Part shown: piece after piece, positions 8,972 to 17,600 of the stretch
Layout of the letters: each line of letters starts with the position of its first letter
How positions within the stretch are numbered: the stretch's first letter is position 1
Source: Quadrisphaera setariae
GTDB lineage: Bacteria; Actinomycetota; Actinomycetes; Actinomycetales; Quadrisphaeraceae
Direction of reading: 5' to 3'
NCBI RefSeq assembly: GCF_008041935.1
Contig: NZ_VKAC01000004.1
Location: 186,001 to 250,000, forward strand
DNA length: 64,000 nucleotides
Notes under the pieces: model-generated
Database searches by the model: none
What the model was told of the DNA's origin: nothing
Seen by the model: the letters and a program-made list of their open reading frames with translations, nothing else
Translations under genes and position numbers: made by a program

Positions 8972-10219
8972 TCAGGACGGGGACGAGGGAGCGGTCTCGC
9001 CGGGGGGCAGCCACACCTGGCGCGCCAGCGGCACCCCCGCCTGGCGCAGCTGGTGGGCCAGCCCCACGCCGTCAGGTGCCCGCACCTCCGGCACCGCCGC
9101 CACGACCCCCGACCGCGCCGACCCCGAGACCGGCACCGGGAACACGTGCGAGAGCACCTGCTCGGCAGCCGTGAGCTGGCGGATCGCCACGGCCCGCACG
9201 TGCTGGGACTGCTCGCGGGCGAACTCGCCGTAGATCTCCGGGTCGTGCTGGCCGTCGTCACCGACGAGCAGCCACCGCACCTGCGGCAGCTCCTCGGCCA
9301 GGCGCCGCAGCGCCGCGCGCTTGTGCTCCTGCCCGCTGCGGAACCACCCGGTGTTGGTGGGGCCCCAGTCGGTGAGGAGCAGCGGACCGGCCGGGTAGCC
9401 GTGGCGCAGCATGAAGCGCGTGATGGTCGGGGCGGCGTTCCACGCACCCGTGGACAGGTAGAGCACCGGGGTGCCCTCGTGGGCCTCCGCCGCGGCCGTC
9501 AGCAGGTCGGCCATGCCCGGCACCGGGCTGCGGGCCTGCTCGTGCAGCACGAACGTGTTCCACGCGGCGATGAGGGGACGCGGCAGCGACGTGACCATGA
9601 CGGTGTCGTCGATGTCGGAGACCACGCCGTCGCGCTGGTCGGCCCCCACCACCGTGATGCGCGCCGTGGACGGCGCCCCGGTCCGCTCGTCGGCGTCCTC
9701 CTCGCCGGGCGGCGCGGTGGAGAACGTGACGTCGTGGACCCCGGGCGGCAGGTCCGAGGGGAGCCGCGCGTCGAGGTACCCGCCGCGCTCGGAGACGAGG
9801 CGGTGCGTGCGCTCCCCCACGGTCACCCAGACGGCCGTGCCCTCCACCGGCGCGGAGATGAACGCCCGCCAGCCGCGCAGCGCCGTCAGCGCCCGCTCCT
9901 TGAGCTGGTCGCGGTCGTAGGGCCCCACCCAGTCGCGCAGGGCCACCGGGTCGTAGGGCCCCTGGGGCACGGGCGTGCCCGCGTCGTCGTCGCCGTGCTC
10001 GGGTGGCCGGGTGGCCAGGACGCGACCCAGGACGCGCACCCACCCCTCCCCGCCGTAGGAGGCGTAGCCCAGCACGCGCGGCGTCCAGCCGCGGCGGCGC
10101 AGGTGCCCGGCCAGCAGCTTGTTCAGCCGGTCCTCGACCCGCGCAGCGGTGTGGCGCACGCGGGGGTGGTCGGCGGAGCGGTCTGCAGCGCGCGGGGCGC
10201 CAGGGCGTGCCGGGCTCAC
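8972..10219 (-). CDS. App1-like (DUF2183) phosphatase domain protein
   Basis: 415 residues from the GTG at 10219, which overlaps the HNH gene stop (GTGA, 10216-10219). The catalytic domain carries SDIDDTVMVT, a haloacid-dehalogenase-type DxDxT motif. Later come LYLSTGAWN, the Thr motif, HKRAALRRL with the conserved Lys, and LVGDDGQHDPEIY with the acidic pair. Yeast App1 with this domain is a Mg-dependent phosphatidate phosphatase; bacterial members are uncharacterised, so phosphatase activity is likely but substrate is open. No signal peptide is visible. A second App1-like gene lies at 29369-30481 with the same motif order. Confidence 0.87.
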   Translation of the reverse strand: MSPARPGAPRAADRSADHPRVRHTAARVEDRLNKLLAGHLRRRGWTPRVLGYASYGGEGWVRVLGRVLATRPPEHGDDDAGTPVPQGPYDPVALRDWVGPYDRDQLKERALTALRGWRAFISAPVEGTAVWVTVGERTHRLVSERGGYLDARLPSDLPPGVHDVTFSTAPPGEEDADERTGAPSTARITVVGADQRDGVVSDIDDTVMVTSLPRPLIAAWNTFVLHEQARSPVPGMADLLTAAAEAHEGTPVLYLSTGAWNAAPTITRFMLRHGYPAGPLLLTDWGPTNTGWFRSGQEHKRAALRRLAEELPQVRWLLVGDDGQHDPEIYGEFAREQSQHVRAVAIRQLTAAEQVLSHVFPVPVSGSARSGVVAAVPEVRAPDGVGLAHQLRQAGVPLARQVWLPPGETAPSSPS

Positions 10220-10668
10220 GGTCGGCGAGTCTGCCAGCCCTCGGCACCCCTCGGCCCGTCGACGGGGGCCGCCCGCGCCAACCGGCGCCGCTGCGCGGCG
10301 AGGTAGGGCCGGGCCCGGCGCTGCCCGCCCCGCGCGGCGATCGCGACCTCGAGGGCGTCCAGCGCGGCCCGCAGCGCGGCGGCGTCGGGGTGCCAGCCGC
10401 GACGCCCGCACTCCTCGAACCAGTCCGCCGGGGTCGTGTGGCCGCGCTGGCCGTTGCAGCGCGAGCAGGCCGCCACCTCGTTCTCCACCCAGCTCGGGCC
10501 GCCCTTGACGCGCGGCACGAGGTGGTCGGTGGTGGCGGGCACCAGCGGTCCGAACCGCCTGCCGCACCACAGGCACCGCCCGCCCTGCCTCGCCACCGCG
10601 AGCGCGAGCCGCTCGGCGCGGCCCGCCTGGTGGGAGGGCTGGCCGCCCGGCTGGAGGGCGGTGCTCAC
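10216..10668 (-). CDS. HNH endonuclease-type protein
   Basis: 150 residues with the zinc-linked HNH fold: CLWCGRRF (Cys pair), TTDHLVPRVKGGPSW (the DH dyad) and NEVAACSRCNGQRG (second Cys pair and Asn). This arrangement is that of small bacterial HNH nucleases of unknown target, many of them stand-alone housekeeping genes in actinobacteria. The C-terminal 60 residues are Arg/Ala-rich. The GTG start at 10668 lies immediately downstream, on the minus strand, of an 11-bp tandem repeat in which every unit contains GTGAGC, the same bases as this start. Coupled to the App1-like gene. Confidence 0.85.
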   Translation of the reverse strand: MSTALQPGGQPSHQAGRAERLALAVARQGGRCLWCGRRFGPLVPATTDHLVPRVKGGPSWVENEVAACSRCNGQRGHTTPADWFEECGRRGWHPDAAALRAALDALEVAIAARGGQRRARPYLAAQRRRLARAAPVDGPRGAEGWQTRRP

Positions 10669-10669
10669 C

Positions 10670-10757
10670 GGTCGCTCACCGGTCGCTCACCGGTCGCTCA
10701 CCGGTCGCTCACCGGTCGCTCACCGGTCGCTCACCGGTCGCTCACCGGTCGCTCACG
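10670..10757. repeat. Eight tandem copies of an 11-bp unit (VNTR)
   Basis: Unit GGTCGCTCACC (plus strand), seven perfect copies and an eighth with a final C to G change, filling the whole gap between the alcohol dehydrogenase stop (10753-10755, inside the last copy) and the HNH start. On the coding (minus) strand each unit reads GGTGAGCGACC, carrying a GTG and an overlapping TGA. Since 11 is not a multiple of 3, unit gain or loss does not alter either protein but changes spacing and potential starts. Confidence 0.95.
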
Positions 10758-11976
10758 GGTGGAAGACGACCTTGACCGCGCCGTCCTCCTTCTCCTGGAA
10801 GGTCTTGTACGCGGCGGGAGCGTCCTCCAGGGGCACGTGGTGGGTGGCGAAGCCCTCCACGCCGAGGGGGTCGTCGTCGCCGAGCAGCGGGAGGATCTCC
10901 GGCACCCAGCGGTGCACGTTGGCCTGCCCCATGCGCAGCTGCAGCTGCCGGTCGAACATGTAGAGCATCGGCATGGGGTCGGCGGCGCCGCCGTACACGC
11001 CGGACAGGGAGATGGTGCCGCCGCGGCGCACGAGGTCGACGGCGGAGTGCAGCGCGGTGAGCCGGTCCACGCCCATCGTGCGCATCATCCTCTCCGCGAC
11101 CGCGTCGGGCAGCCAGCCCACGAAGGTGTGGGCGGCCTTGGCGGCCGACCCGTGGGCCTCCATGCCGACGGCGTCGACGACGGCGTCGGCCCCGCGACCG
11201 GCGGTGAGGTCGCGCACGGCCCCGACGAGGTCGTCGGTGGCGCCGGGGTCGATGACCGTGGTGCCTCGGGCCTGCGCACGGGCGCGCCGCTCGGGGACCG
11301 GGTCGATGCCGATGACGGTGGAGACGCCCAGGTGGCGGGCCACGCGGGTGCACATGTCGCCGATGGGGCCGAGCCCGAGGACGACGAGGCTGTCGACGGC
11401 CGGCCCTGCGTCGGCGCCGCTGCCCGCCCCGCCGGTGCGGGGTCCGCTGACGCCGGCGTACCGGACGGCCTGCCACGCGGTGGGGAGCACGTCGGACAGG
11501 TAGAGGTAGCGCTCGTCGGACACCCCGTCCGGCACCTTGACGGGCCCGTACTGGGCCTGCGGCACGCGCAGGTACTCCGCCTGGCCGCCGGGCACCTGCC
11601 CGTAGAGCTTGGTGTAGCCGAAGAGGGACGCGCCGAAGCCGGTCTCGCGGTTCTGGGTGGTCTCGCACTGGCTCTGCAGCCCGGTGCGGCACATCGCGCA
11701 GTGCCCGCAGGAGATGTTGAACGGCACGACCACGCGGTCACCCGGCTTGATGTGGGTCACCTCCGCGCCGACCTCCTCCACGACACCCATGGGCTCGTGG
11801 CCGAGCACGTCACCGGGGTCGAGGAAGGGCCCCATCACCTCGTAGAGGTGCAGGTCGGAGCCGCACAGCCCGGTCGCCGTGATCCGCACCACCGCGTCGG
11901 TGGGCTGCTCGATGCGCGGGTCCGGGACGGTCTCCACGGAGACCTCGCGCTTGCCCTGCCAGGTGAGTGCTCGCAT
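10753..11976 (-). CDS. Zinc-dependent alcohol dehydrogenase (MDR family, formaldehyde-dehydrogenase-like)
   Basis: 407-residue medium-chain dehydrogenase. Catalytic zinc region GLCGSDLHLYE and GHEPMGVVEEVG; structural zinc loop CGHCAMCRTGLQSQC with four cysteines. The nucleotide-binding motif is VVLGLGPIGDM, followed by GIDPVPERR, whose acidic residue favours NAD. Length and the DLVRRGGTISLSGVYGG region resemble proteins annotated as glutathione-independent formaldehyde dehydrogenase-like; the true substrate is uncertain. The gene sits 9 bp after the phosphoesterase gene and leads into the tandem repeat and HNH gene. ATG at 11976 is preceded by a G-rich stretch. Confidence 0.88.
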   Translation of the reverse strand: MRALTWQGKREVSVETVPDPRIEQPTDAVVRITATGLCGSDLHLYEVMGPFLDPGDVLGHEPMGVVEEVGAEVTHIKPGDRVVVPFNISCGHCAMCRTGLQSQCETTQNRETGFGASLFGYTKLYGQVPGGQAEYLRVPQAQYGPVKVPDGVSDERYLYLSDVLPTAWQAVRYAGVSGPRTGGAGSGADAGPAVDSLVVLGLGPIGDMCTRVARHLGVSTVIGIDPVPERRARAQARGTTVIDPGATDDLVGAVRDLTAGRGADAVVDAVGMEAHGSAAKAAHTFVGWLPDAVAERMMRTMGVDRLTALHSAVDLVRRGGTISLSGVYGGAADPMPMLYMFDRQLQLRMGQANVHRWVPEILPLLGDDDPLGVEGFATHHVPLEDAPAAYKTFQEKEDGAVKVVFHP

Positions 11977-11985
11977 GACGGCCCC

Positions 11986-12555
11986 CTACCCCGCTGCGGC
12001 GCCCCCACGCGGCGGCAGGCGGTGCAGGACGACGTCGCGCAGCCCACCGGGCACCCCGCGGTCGGCGACGGCGGTCATGAAGGTGCACGCGGGCTGGCGG
12101 CGGCGGTCGGTGGGCGAGCCGGGGTTGAGCAGCCGCAGCGCCCCGCCGTCGGCACGCGCGGCGGTGCTGTCCCACGGGACGTGGCTGTGGCCGAACACGA
12201 GGACGTCGGCCGGGCGCTCCCCGCCGCCGAAGGCCGCCGCGCAGCGCCGCTCGCGCCCGCTGGCCGCTCCGGTCTCGTGGACGACGACGAGGCGCACCCC
12301 CTCGACGTCGTCCTGGGCGACCTCCGGCAGGCGGGCGTGCAGCTCGGGGCCGTCGTTGTTGCCCGCCACGCCCAGCAGCCGCGCCCCGGCGGCGGCGCAG
12401 CGCGCCTCGAGCTCGTCGAGGACGGCCTCGCCCACCCAGTCGCCGGCGTGGACGACGACGTCGGCCGCCTCGACGGCGGCGAGGACCTGCGGCGGCAGGG
12501 CGCGGGCGCGCACGGGCACGTGGGTGTCGGCGAGCAGGAGCAGACGGGTGGGCAC
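11986..12555 (-). CDS. Calcineurin-like metallophosphoesterase (YfcE/MJ0936 type)
   Basis: 189 residues with all dimetal phosphoesterase motifs in order: ADTH (DxH, residues 9-12), HAGDW (GD), GNND and FGHSHVPW (GH). The protein is short with no extra domain, like YfcE/MJ0936 phosphodiesterases, which cleave model diesters and possibly 2',3'-cyclic nucleotides. GTG at 12555 is the only suitable start. It begins a minus-strand run with the alcohol dehydrogenase and is divergent from serA, with 41 bp between start codons. Confidence 0.87.
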   Translation of the reverse strand: MPTRLLLLADTHVPVRARALPPQVLAAVEAADVVVHAGDWVGEAVLDELEARCAAAGARLLGVAGNNDGPELHARLPEVAQDDVEGVRLVVVHETGAASGRERRCAAAFGGGERPADVLVFGHSHVPWDSTAARADGGALRLLNPGSPTDRRRQPACTFMTAVADRGVPGGLRDVVLHRLPPRGGAAAG

Positions 12556-12596
12556 CCGCCATCCTGACCCGGACCGGTGCGGCAGGATGGACGCCC

Positions 12597-13814
12597 GTGA
12601 GCATCAGCCCTGGCCGCCCCGCGAGCGCGCTCCTGCTGGAGAACATCCACCCCCTCGCCGTCGACGTCCTCGGGCGCGCCGGAGTCTCCGTGCAGCAGCG
12701 CCCCGGAGCCCTGTCGGAGTCCGAGCTGGTCGAGGCCCTGCCCGGCGTCAAGCTGCTGGGCATCCGCTCGACCACCCACGTCACCGAGGCCGTGCTGGAC
12801 GCCGCGCCCGACCTGGAGGCCATCGGCGCCTTCTGCATCGGGACCAACCAGATCGACCTCGAGGCCGCCGCCGCGCGCGGTGTCGCCGTGTTCAACGCGC
12901 CCTTCTCCAACACCCGCTCCGTGGTGGAGCTGGTCATCGCCGAGGTCATCGCCCTGACCCGTCAGCTGACCGTGTTCGACAGCGCCCTGCACGCCGGGGT
13001 GTGGCAGAAGTCGGCGGCCGGCTCCCACGAGGTGCGCGGACGGACGCTGGGGATCATCGGCTACGGCAACATCGGCAGCCAGCTGTCCGTGGTGGCCGAG
13101 GCCCTCGGCATGCGCGTGGTCTTCTACGACACCGCCGAGAAGCTGGCCATGGGCAACGCCGTGCGGCTGTCGAGCATGGAGGAGGTGCTGGCCGTCGCCG
13201 ACGTCGTCACCCTCCACGTGGACGGCCGTGCCGGCAACGGCGGCCTGTTCGGCGCCGACCAGTTCGCGGCCATGAAGCCCGGCGCGATCTTCCTCAACCT
13301 CTCCCGCGGCTTCGTGGTGGACCACGGCGCCCTGCGCGACCACCTGGTCTCGGGACACCTGGCCGGCGCGGCGGTGGACGTGTTCGCCAACGAGCCGCGC
13401 CGCAACGGCGACCCCTTCGACTCCCGTCTGCGCGGCCTGCCCAACACCATCCTCACGCCGCACGTCGGCGGCTCCACCGAGGAGGCGCAGGAGGACATCG
13501 GCCGGTTCGTCGCCGGCAAGCTCCGCGACTACGCCGCGCACGGCAGCACCTCGCTGGCGGTGAACCTGCCGCAGGTCATCACCGACGCCGGCCACGGCAC
13601 GCGTCTGGGGCACCTGCACCAGAACGTCCCCGGCGTGCTCGCCACGGTGAACTCGGTGCTGGCGCACCACGGCGTCAACATCGTCGGGCAGTCGCTGACC
13701 ACCCGGGGACAGCTCGGCTACGTGGTCACCGACATCGCCAGCGCCGTGGAGCCCGCGGTGCTCGCCGAGCTGGGGTCCATGCCCGAGACGGTGCGCCTGC
13801 GCGTCCTGTCCTGA
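12597..13814 (+). CDS. serA: D-3-phosphoglycerate dehydrogenase
   Basis: First enzyme of serine biosynthesis, oxidising 3-phosphoglycerate with NAD. 405 residues, the length of the E. coli-type enzyme rather than the longer mycobacterial type. N-terminal substrate domain with IRSTTHVTE and GAFCIGTNQID; NAD domain GIIGYGNIGSQ near residue 150; catalytic His in TPHVGGSTEEAQ; C-terminal ACT domain with HQNVPGVLATVNSVL and HHGVNIVGQSL, the serine-feedback site. The GTG start gives a short N-terminus. A strong hairpin follows the stop. Confidence 0.93.
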   Translation: MSISPGRPASALLLENIHPLAVDVLGRAGVSVQQRPGALSESELVEALPGVKLLGIRSTTHVTEAVLDAAPDLEAIGAFCIGTNQIDLEAAAARGVAVFNAPFSNTRSVVELVIAEVIALTRQLTVFDSALHAGVWQKSAAGSHEVRGRTLGIIGYGNIGSQLSVVAEALGMRVVFYDTAEKLAMGNAVRLSSMEEVLAVADVVTLHVDGRAGNGGLFGADQFAAMKPGAIFLNLSRGFVVDHGALRDHLVSGHLAGAAVDVFANEPRRNGDPFDSRLRGLPNTILTPHVGGSTEEAQEDIGRFVAGKLRDYAAHGSTSLAVNLPQVITDAGHGTRLGHLHQNVPGVLATVNSVLAHHGVNIVGQSLTTRGQLGYVVTDIASAVEPAVLAELGSMPETVRLRVLS

Positions 13815-13836
13815 GGTCGCGGCTCCCCGACGACCC

Positions 13837-13882
13837 GACGACGAGGGCCCCGGGCGCAGCAGCGCTCGGGGCCCTTCGTCGT
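13837..13882 (+). terminator. Hairpin terminator after serA
   Basis: About 20 paired bases (GACGACGAGGGCCCC against GGGGCCCTTCGTCGTC, with one bulge) around an AGCA loop, starting 22 bp after the serA stop and ending in TTCGTCGTC. It may serve both serA and the small minus-strand ORF that ends at 13952. Confidence 0.75.
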
Positions 13883-13951
13883 CACCGGACCGCGAGGACT
13901 CGCGCAACCGGTGGAGGTGGTGCTGGCGTCGGCCGGTGGTCCGGCCGGGCG

Positions 13952-14068
13952 TCAGATGCGGACGCGGCGGGGGTTGGCCAGTGGCGTCCAGTCGGGGTGC
14001 TGCTCGCCCGCGGTGTCGTCGGTGCGGGTCTCGTCGACGGGAGCGGTGGTGTCGGTGGTCGGTGCCAT
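13952..14068 (-). CDS. Small 38-residue protein, unknown
   Basis: An ATG at 14068 with a consensus AGGAGG 7 nt upstream opens 38 codons. The protein starts MAPTTDTTAPVDETRTDD and ends TPLANPRRVRI: an acidic, Thr/Asp-rich N-terminal half and a basic C-terminus with one Trp. The ribosome-binding site is among the best in the window, which argues for translation. No membrane segment. It is divergent from the hydrolase-ABC operon and convergent with serA. It could be a small regulatory protein or a precursor peptide; no modifying enzyme is adjacent, so the second idea is weak. Confidence 0.6.
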   Translation of the reverse strand: MAPTTDTTAPVDETRTDDTAGEQHPDWTPLANPRRVRI

Positions 14069-14571
14069 GTCGTGCCTCCTGGGAACGGGTGGGTCCAGCG
14101 GCCGGGTCTCGCGGTGTGTCGCGGGGCCGGCGGGTCTCGCCGGCTCCACGGTGGATCCGATGCCTGGACAGCACCTGCGCGCCAGCGCTTGTTCCCCTGT
14201 CGTCCGCGTGCCGTGCGTCTGCCGTGCGCGTCGTCTGACCGGGGAGGTGCCACCAGGTCACCCATCGTGACCGTGATCGCGGGGCCGCGCCACCTCCCAC
14301 ACCGAGATCGGTGGCACCGACAGCCCCGAGGTGGTGGACGTCACAGGCGTTCGGCACCACCCCGTCACGCAGAGTCACAGATCGTTGCGCTGGGCCTGGT
14401 CGGGTCGAGGACGACGTGCTCGCCGTCGACCGGCCGGAGGCCCGACGGCCTCCCGCGCCGGCGCCGGGCGGCGGGTCCCTGCGCGCCGGGAGCCCCGCCG
14501 CAGTGCATGCTCTCGACGAGGCGAGATCGCCGGCCTGGAGCACGGCCGGCGGGCCCGAGCAGGAGGTTCCC
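14069..14571. promoter_or_regulatory. 500-bp leader region upstream of the hydrolase-ABC operon
   Basis: No convincing gene. The plus-strand RNA of 14241-14298 can fold into a closed three-way shape: GGGAGGTG (14242-14249) with CACCTCCC (14291-14298), enclosing GGTCAC/GTGACC (14256-14272) and CGCGG/CCGCG (14278-14289). A further hairpin CACCGA/TCGGTG follows at about 14299-14313. The region must also hold the promoters of both divergent genes. I do not recognise a known riboswitch. Confidence 0.45.
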
Positions 14572-14610
14572 GTGTCCCGGGTGCACGTCCCCGTGAGTCC
14601 CACCCCGTGA
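14572..14610 (+). CDS. Putative 12-residue leader peptide coupled to hydrolase-ABC gene
   Basis: GTG at 14572 has AGGAGG 5 nt ahead and reads VSRVHVPVSPTP, then TGA at 14608. That TGA overlaps the GTG (14607) taken as the start of the large downstream gene, which itself lacks a good ribosome-binding site. The layout suggests ribosomes load on the leader and re-initiate at the overlap. It is rich in Val, Pro and Ser with no run of a regulatory amino acid. Confidence 0.4.
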   Translation: MSRVHVPVSPTP

Positions 14611-17600
14611 GGGGCGCACGCCCCTGGCGTCCCCGCCTGGTCGCCGCCGCCGCGGCGGCGCTGGTCGGTCTCGGAGCGCTCGGCGCCGCCGGGCCGGCGG
14701 CGGCCAGCTCCACCAGCCCGAGCGCCAGTCCCAGCAGCACCCCCACCGACACCCCGGTCGAGGGCGTCCGCGAGGAGCCGCTGACGGTCCCCGTGGGCCC
14801 GGAGCCGGGCGGCGCGCAGGTCACGATCGACGCGACGCTCTACGAGCCGGACGCCGCCAGCCAGGCGTCCCCTTCGCCGGCTGTGCTGCTGGCCCACGGC
14901 TTCGGCGGGTCCAAGGCCGACCTCGCAGCCCAGGGCCGCTCGCTCGCGCAGGCGGGGTACGTGGCGCTGGCCTACACCGCGCGCGGCTTCGGCGCCTCCG
15001 GCGGGAACGTCCACCTGGACGACCCCGACTACGAGGTGGCCGACGCCCGCGCCCTGGTGGACCTGCTCGCTCAGCGCCCCGAGGTCCAGCAGGACGGCCC
15101 CGGCGACCCCCGCGTCGGCGTGGCCGGCGCCTCCTACGGCGGCGCGGTGGGCCTGCTGCTCGCCGGCACCGACCCCCGGGTCGACGCGGTCGCCTCGGGA
15201 ATCACGTGGTCGGACCTGTCCTCCGCGCTCGACCCGCAGGCCGCGCAGGGGCAGTCCGGCGGCGTCTTCAAGGCGGGGTGGGCCTCGCAGCTGCTGACCA
15301 GCCTCACGGGCAGCGCGCTCGACAGCGCCCGCTCCGCCACCTCGGCGACGGCGACGGCGACGGCGAGCGGCACGAGCGGTGGTGGCACCGGCGGCGGTGC
15401 CCAGCTGGGCGTCTCCACGGCCGCGTGCGGGCGCCTGGCCCCGGACCTGTGCCGCGGCTACCTGCAGGCCGCCGAGACCGGCGTGGTGCCGGACTCGCTG
15501 CGCGCGCAGCTGGCCCGCTCGGCACCGGCGGCCGTGCTGCCGGACAGCCGCGCCGCGGTGCTGCTGGTGCAGGGCGAGGGCGACTCCCTGTTCGGCCTGG
15601 GCGACTCCCTCACCAACGCCGAGGCCGCTCAGCGCTCGGGCGCACCGGTGTCGGTGGCGTGGGTGGGGGGCGGTCACGACGGCGGCTTCGACGGCGCCGC
15701 CTTCGACGACCGCGCCCGGACCTGGTTCGACGAGCACCTGCGCGCAGGAGCGTCCGCGGGTGCCCAGACCGGGGAGCCGGCGGGGTCCGGGGAGTCGGCG
15801 GGCGACCCGACGGCGGCGTTCTCCGTGGCCGTGCCGCGGCAGAGCCTCTTCGGAGGGCGCGGCGGCGGGGGTGGTGGCGGCGGGTCGACGCCCGACGAGC
15901 GGACGCTCGACGCGGTGCCACCGCTGGCGGGGACGGCTCAGCAGATGGCCCTGTCCCCCGCAGCCCCGTCCGGGCAGCAGGGCCGGCAGGGCCAGGGCGG
16001 GCAGCAGGCCCAGCAGGGCCCGCAGCTCGTCCTGTCACCCGCCGGAGGGCGCCCCGCGGCCATGACGGCCCTGCCGGGCCTGGGCGACGTCGCCTCCCTG
16101 GTCGGGCTGGCCGCCGGCGGCGGCTTCAGCACCGCCGTGCTCCCCGGCCAGGCGGCGGTGTTCGAGACCGAGCCGCTCGAGCAGCCGCTCACACTGCTCG
16201 GGGCGTCGTCGGTGCGGCTGTCGGTGACGTCGAACACCGACGACGCCGTGCTCTTCGCGTCCCTGTCCGACGTCAGCCCGGACGGCAGCACCGCGCTGCC
16301 CTCGGGTCTGGTGGCGCCGCTGCGCGTGACCACGACGCCGGGGCAGCCGACCACCGTGGACGTCTCGCTGCCGGCCGTGGTCCGCGACGTCGCCGCCGGT
16401 CACCGGCTGCGCCTGGTGGTGGCCACCACCGACTCCGCGTACGCGGTGCCCACCGACCCGCGCGTCTACGGCGTCGGCCTCGCCGACGGCCAGCTCGCCG
16501 TGGCGGCGGCGCCCGCCGCCATCAGCGAGCCGACGGGCGACTCCGTCGACGTGCCGTGGGCGCACGTGCTCGCCCTGGCCGGCGTGGTGCTCGCGGCGCT
16601 GGCGCTGGCGCTGGTCGACGCGGCCCGCCGCCGTCGTCGTCCTGCTGCCGGCGGCGCCCACGACGGCGCGCTGGAAACGACCGGTGCTGGCCGAGGTGAC
16701 CTCGACGACGTGGTGCTCGAGGTCAGCGGCCTGGAGAAGGTCTACGGCGACGGGTTCCGCGCGGTCGACGGGGTGTCGTTCACCGTGCGCCGCGGGCAGG
16801 TGGTCGGACTGCTCGGTCCCAACGGCGCCGGCAAGACCACCACGCTGCGCATGCTCATGGGCCTGCTCCGGCCGAGCGCCGGGTCGCTGGAGGTGCTCGG
16901 GCAGCGCGTCAAGCCCGGGTCGCCGGTGCTGGCGCGAGTCGGGGCGCTCGTGGAGGGACCCGGGTTCCTGCCGCACCTGTCGGGGCTGGCGAACCTGCGG
17001 CTGTTCTGGGCGTCCACCGGGCGCCCGGCGGCCGACGCGCGCTTCGAGGAGGCCCTCGAGGTCGCCGGGCTCGGCGACGCCGTGCACCGGCGCGTGCGCG
17101 GCTACAGCCAGGGCATGCGGCAGCGGCTGGGCATCGCCCAGGCGATGCTCGGCTTCCCCGACCTGCTCGTGCTCGACGAGCCCACCAACGGCCTCGACCC
17201 GCCGCAGATCACCGCCATGCGCCAGGTGCTGCGCGACTACGCCGCCACCGGCCGCACGGTGCTCGTGTCCTCCCACCTGCTCTCGGAGGTGGAGGCCACC
17301 TGCAGCCACGCGGTGGTGATGGCGCGCGGGAGGGTGCTGGCGGCGGGGTCGGTGGCCGAGCTGGTCGCGGGGTCGGGCGAGGTGCTGGTGAGCGTGGGCG
17401 AGGGGCAGGTGGACCGGGCCGTGGAGGTGCTGCGCGAGGTGCTGGGGCGCGACGACGACGGCGGGCGCGTGCTGGGCGTCCGCGACGGCGGCGTGCTCGT
17501 CGCGCCGGGGGCGTCCGGGACGGGCGGGCTGGTGGCGGCGCTGGTCGCCTCCGGAGTGCAGGTGGACCTCGTGGTGCCGCAGCGGCACCTGGAGGAGGTC

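Noticed and set aside
10670-10757. CRISPR array
   Set aside because: Units are 11 bp with no spacers; it is a simple tandem repeat and no cas gene is present.
12075-15737. 1220-codon minus-strand open frame
   Set aside because: Overlaps serA, the phosphoesterase and the hydrolase gene in other frames; no recognisable protein features.
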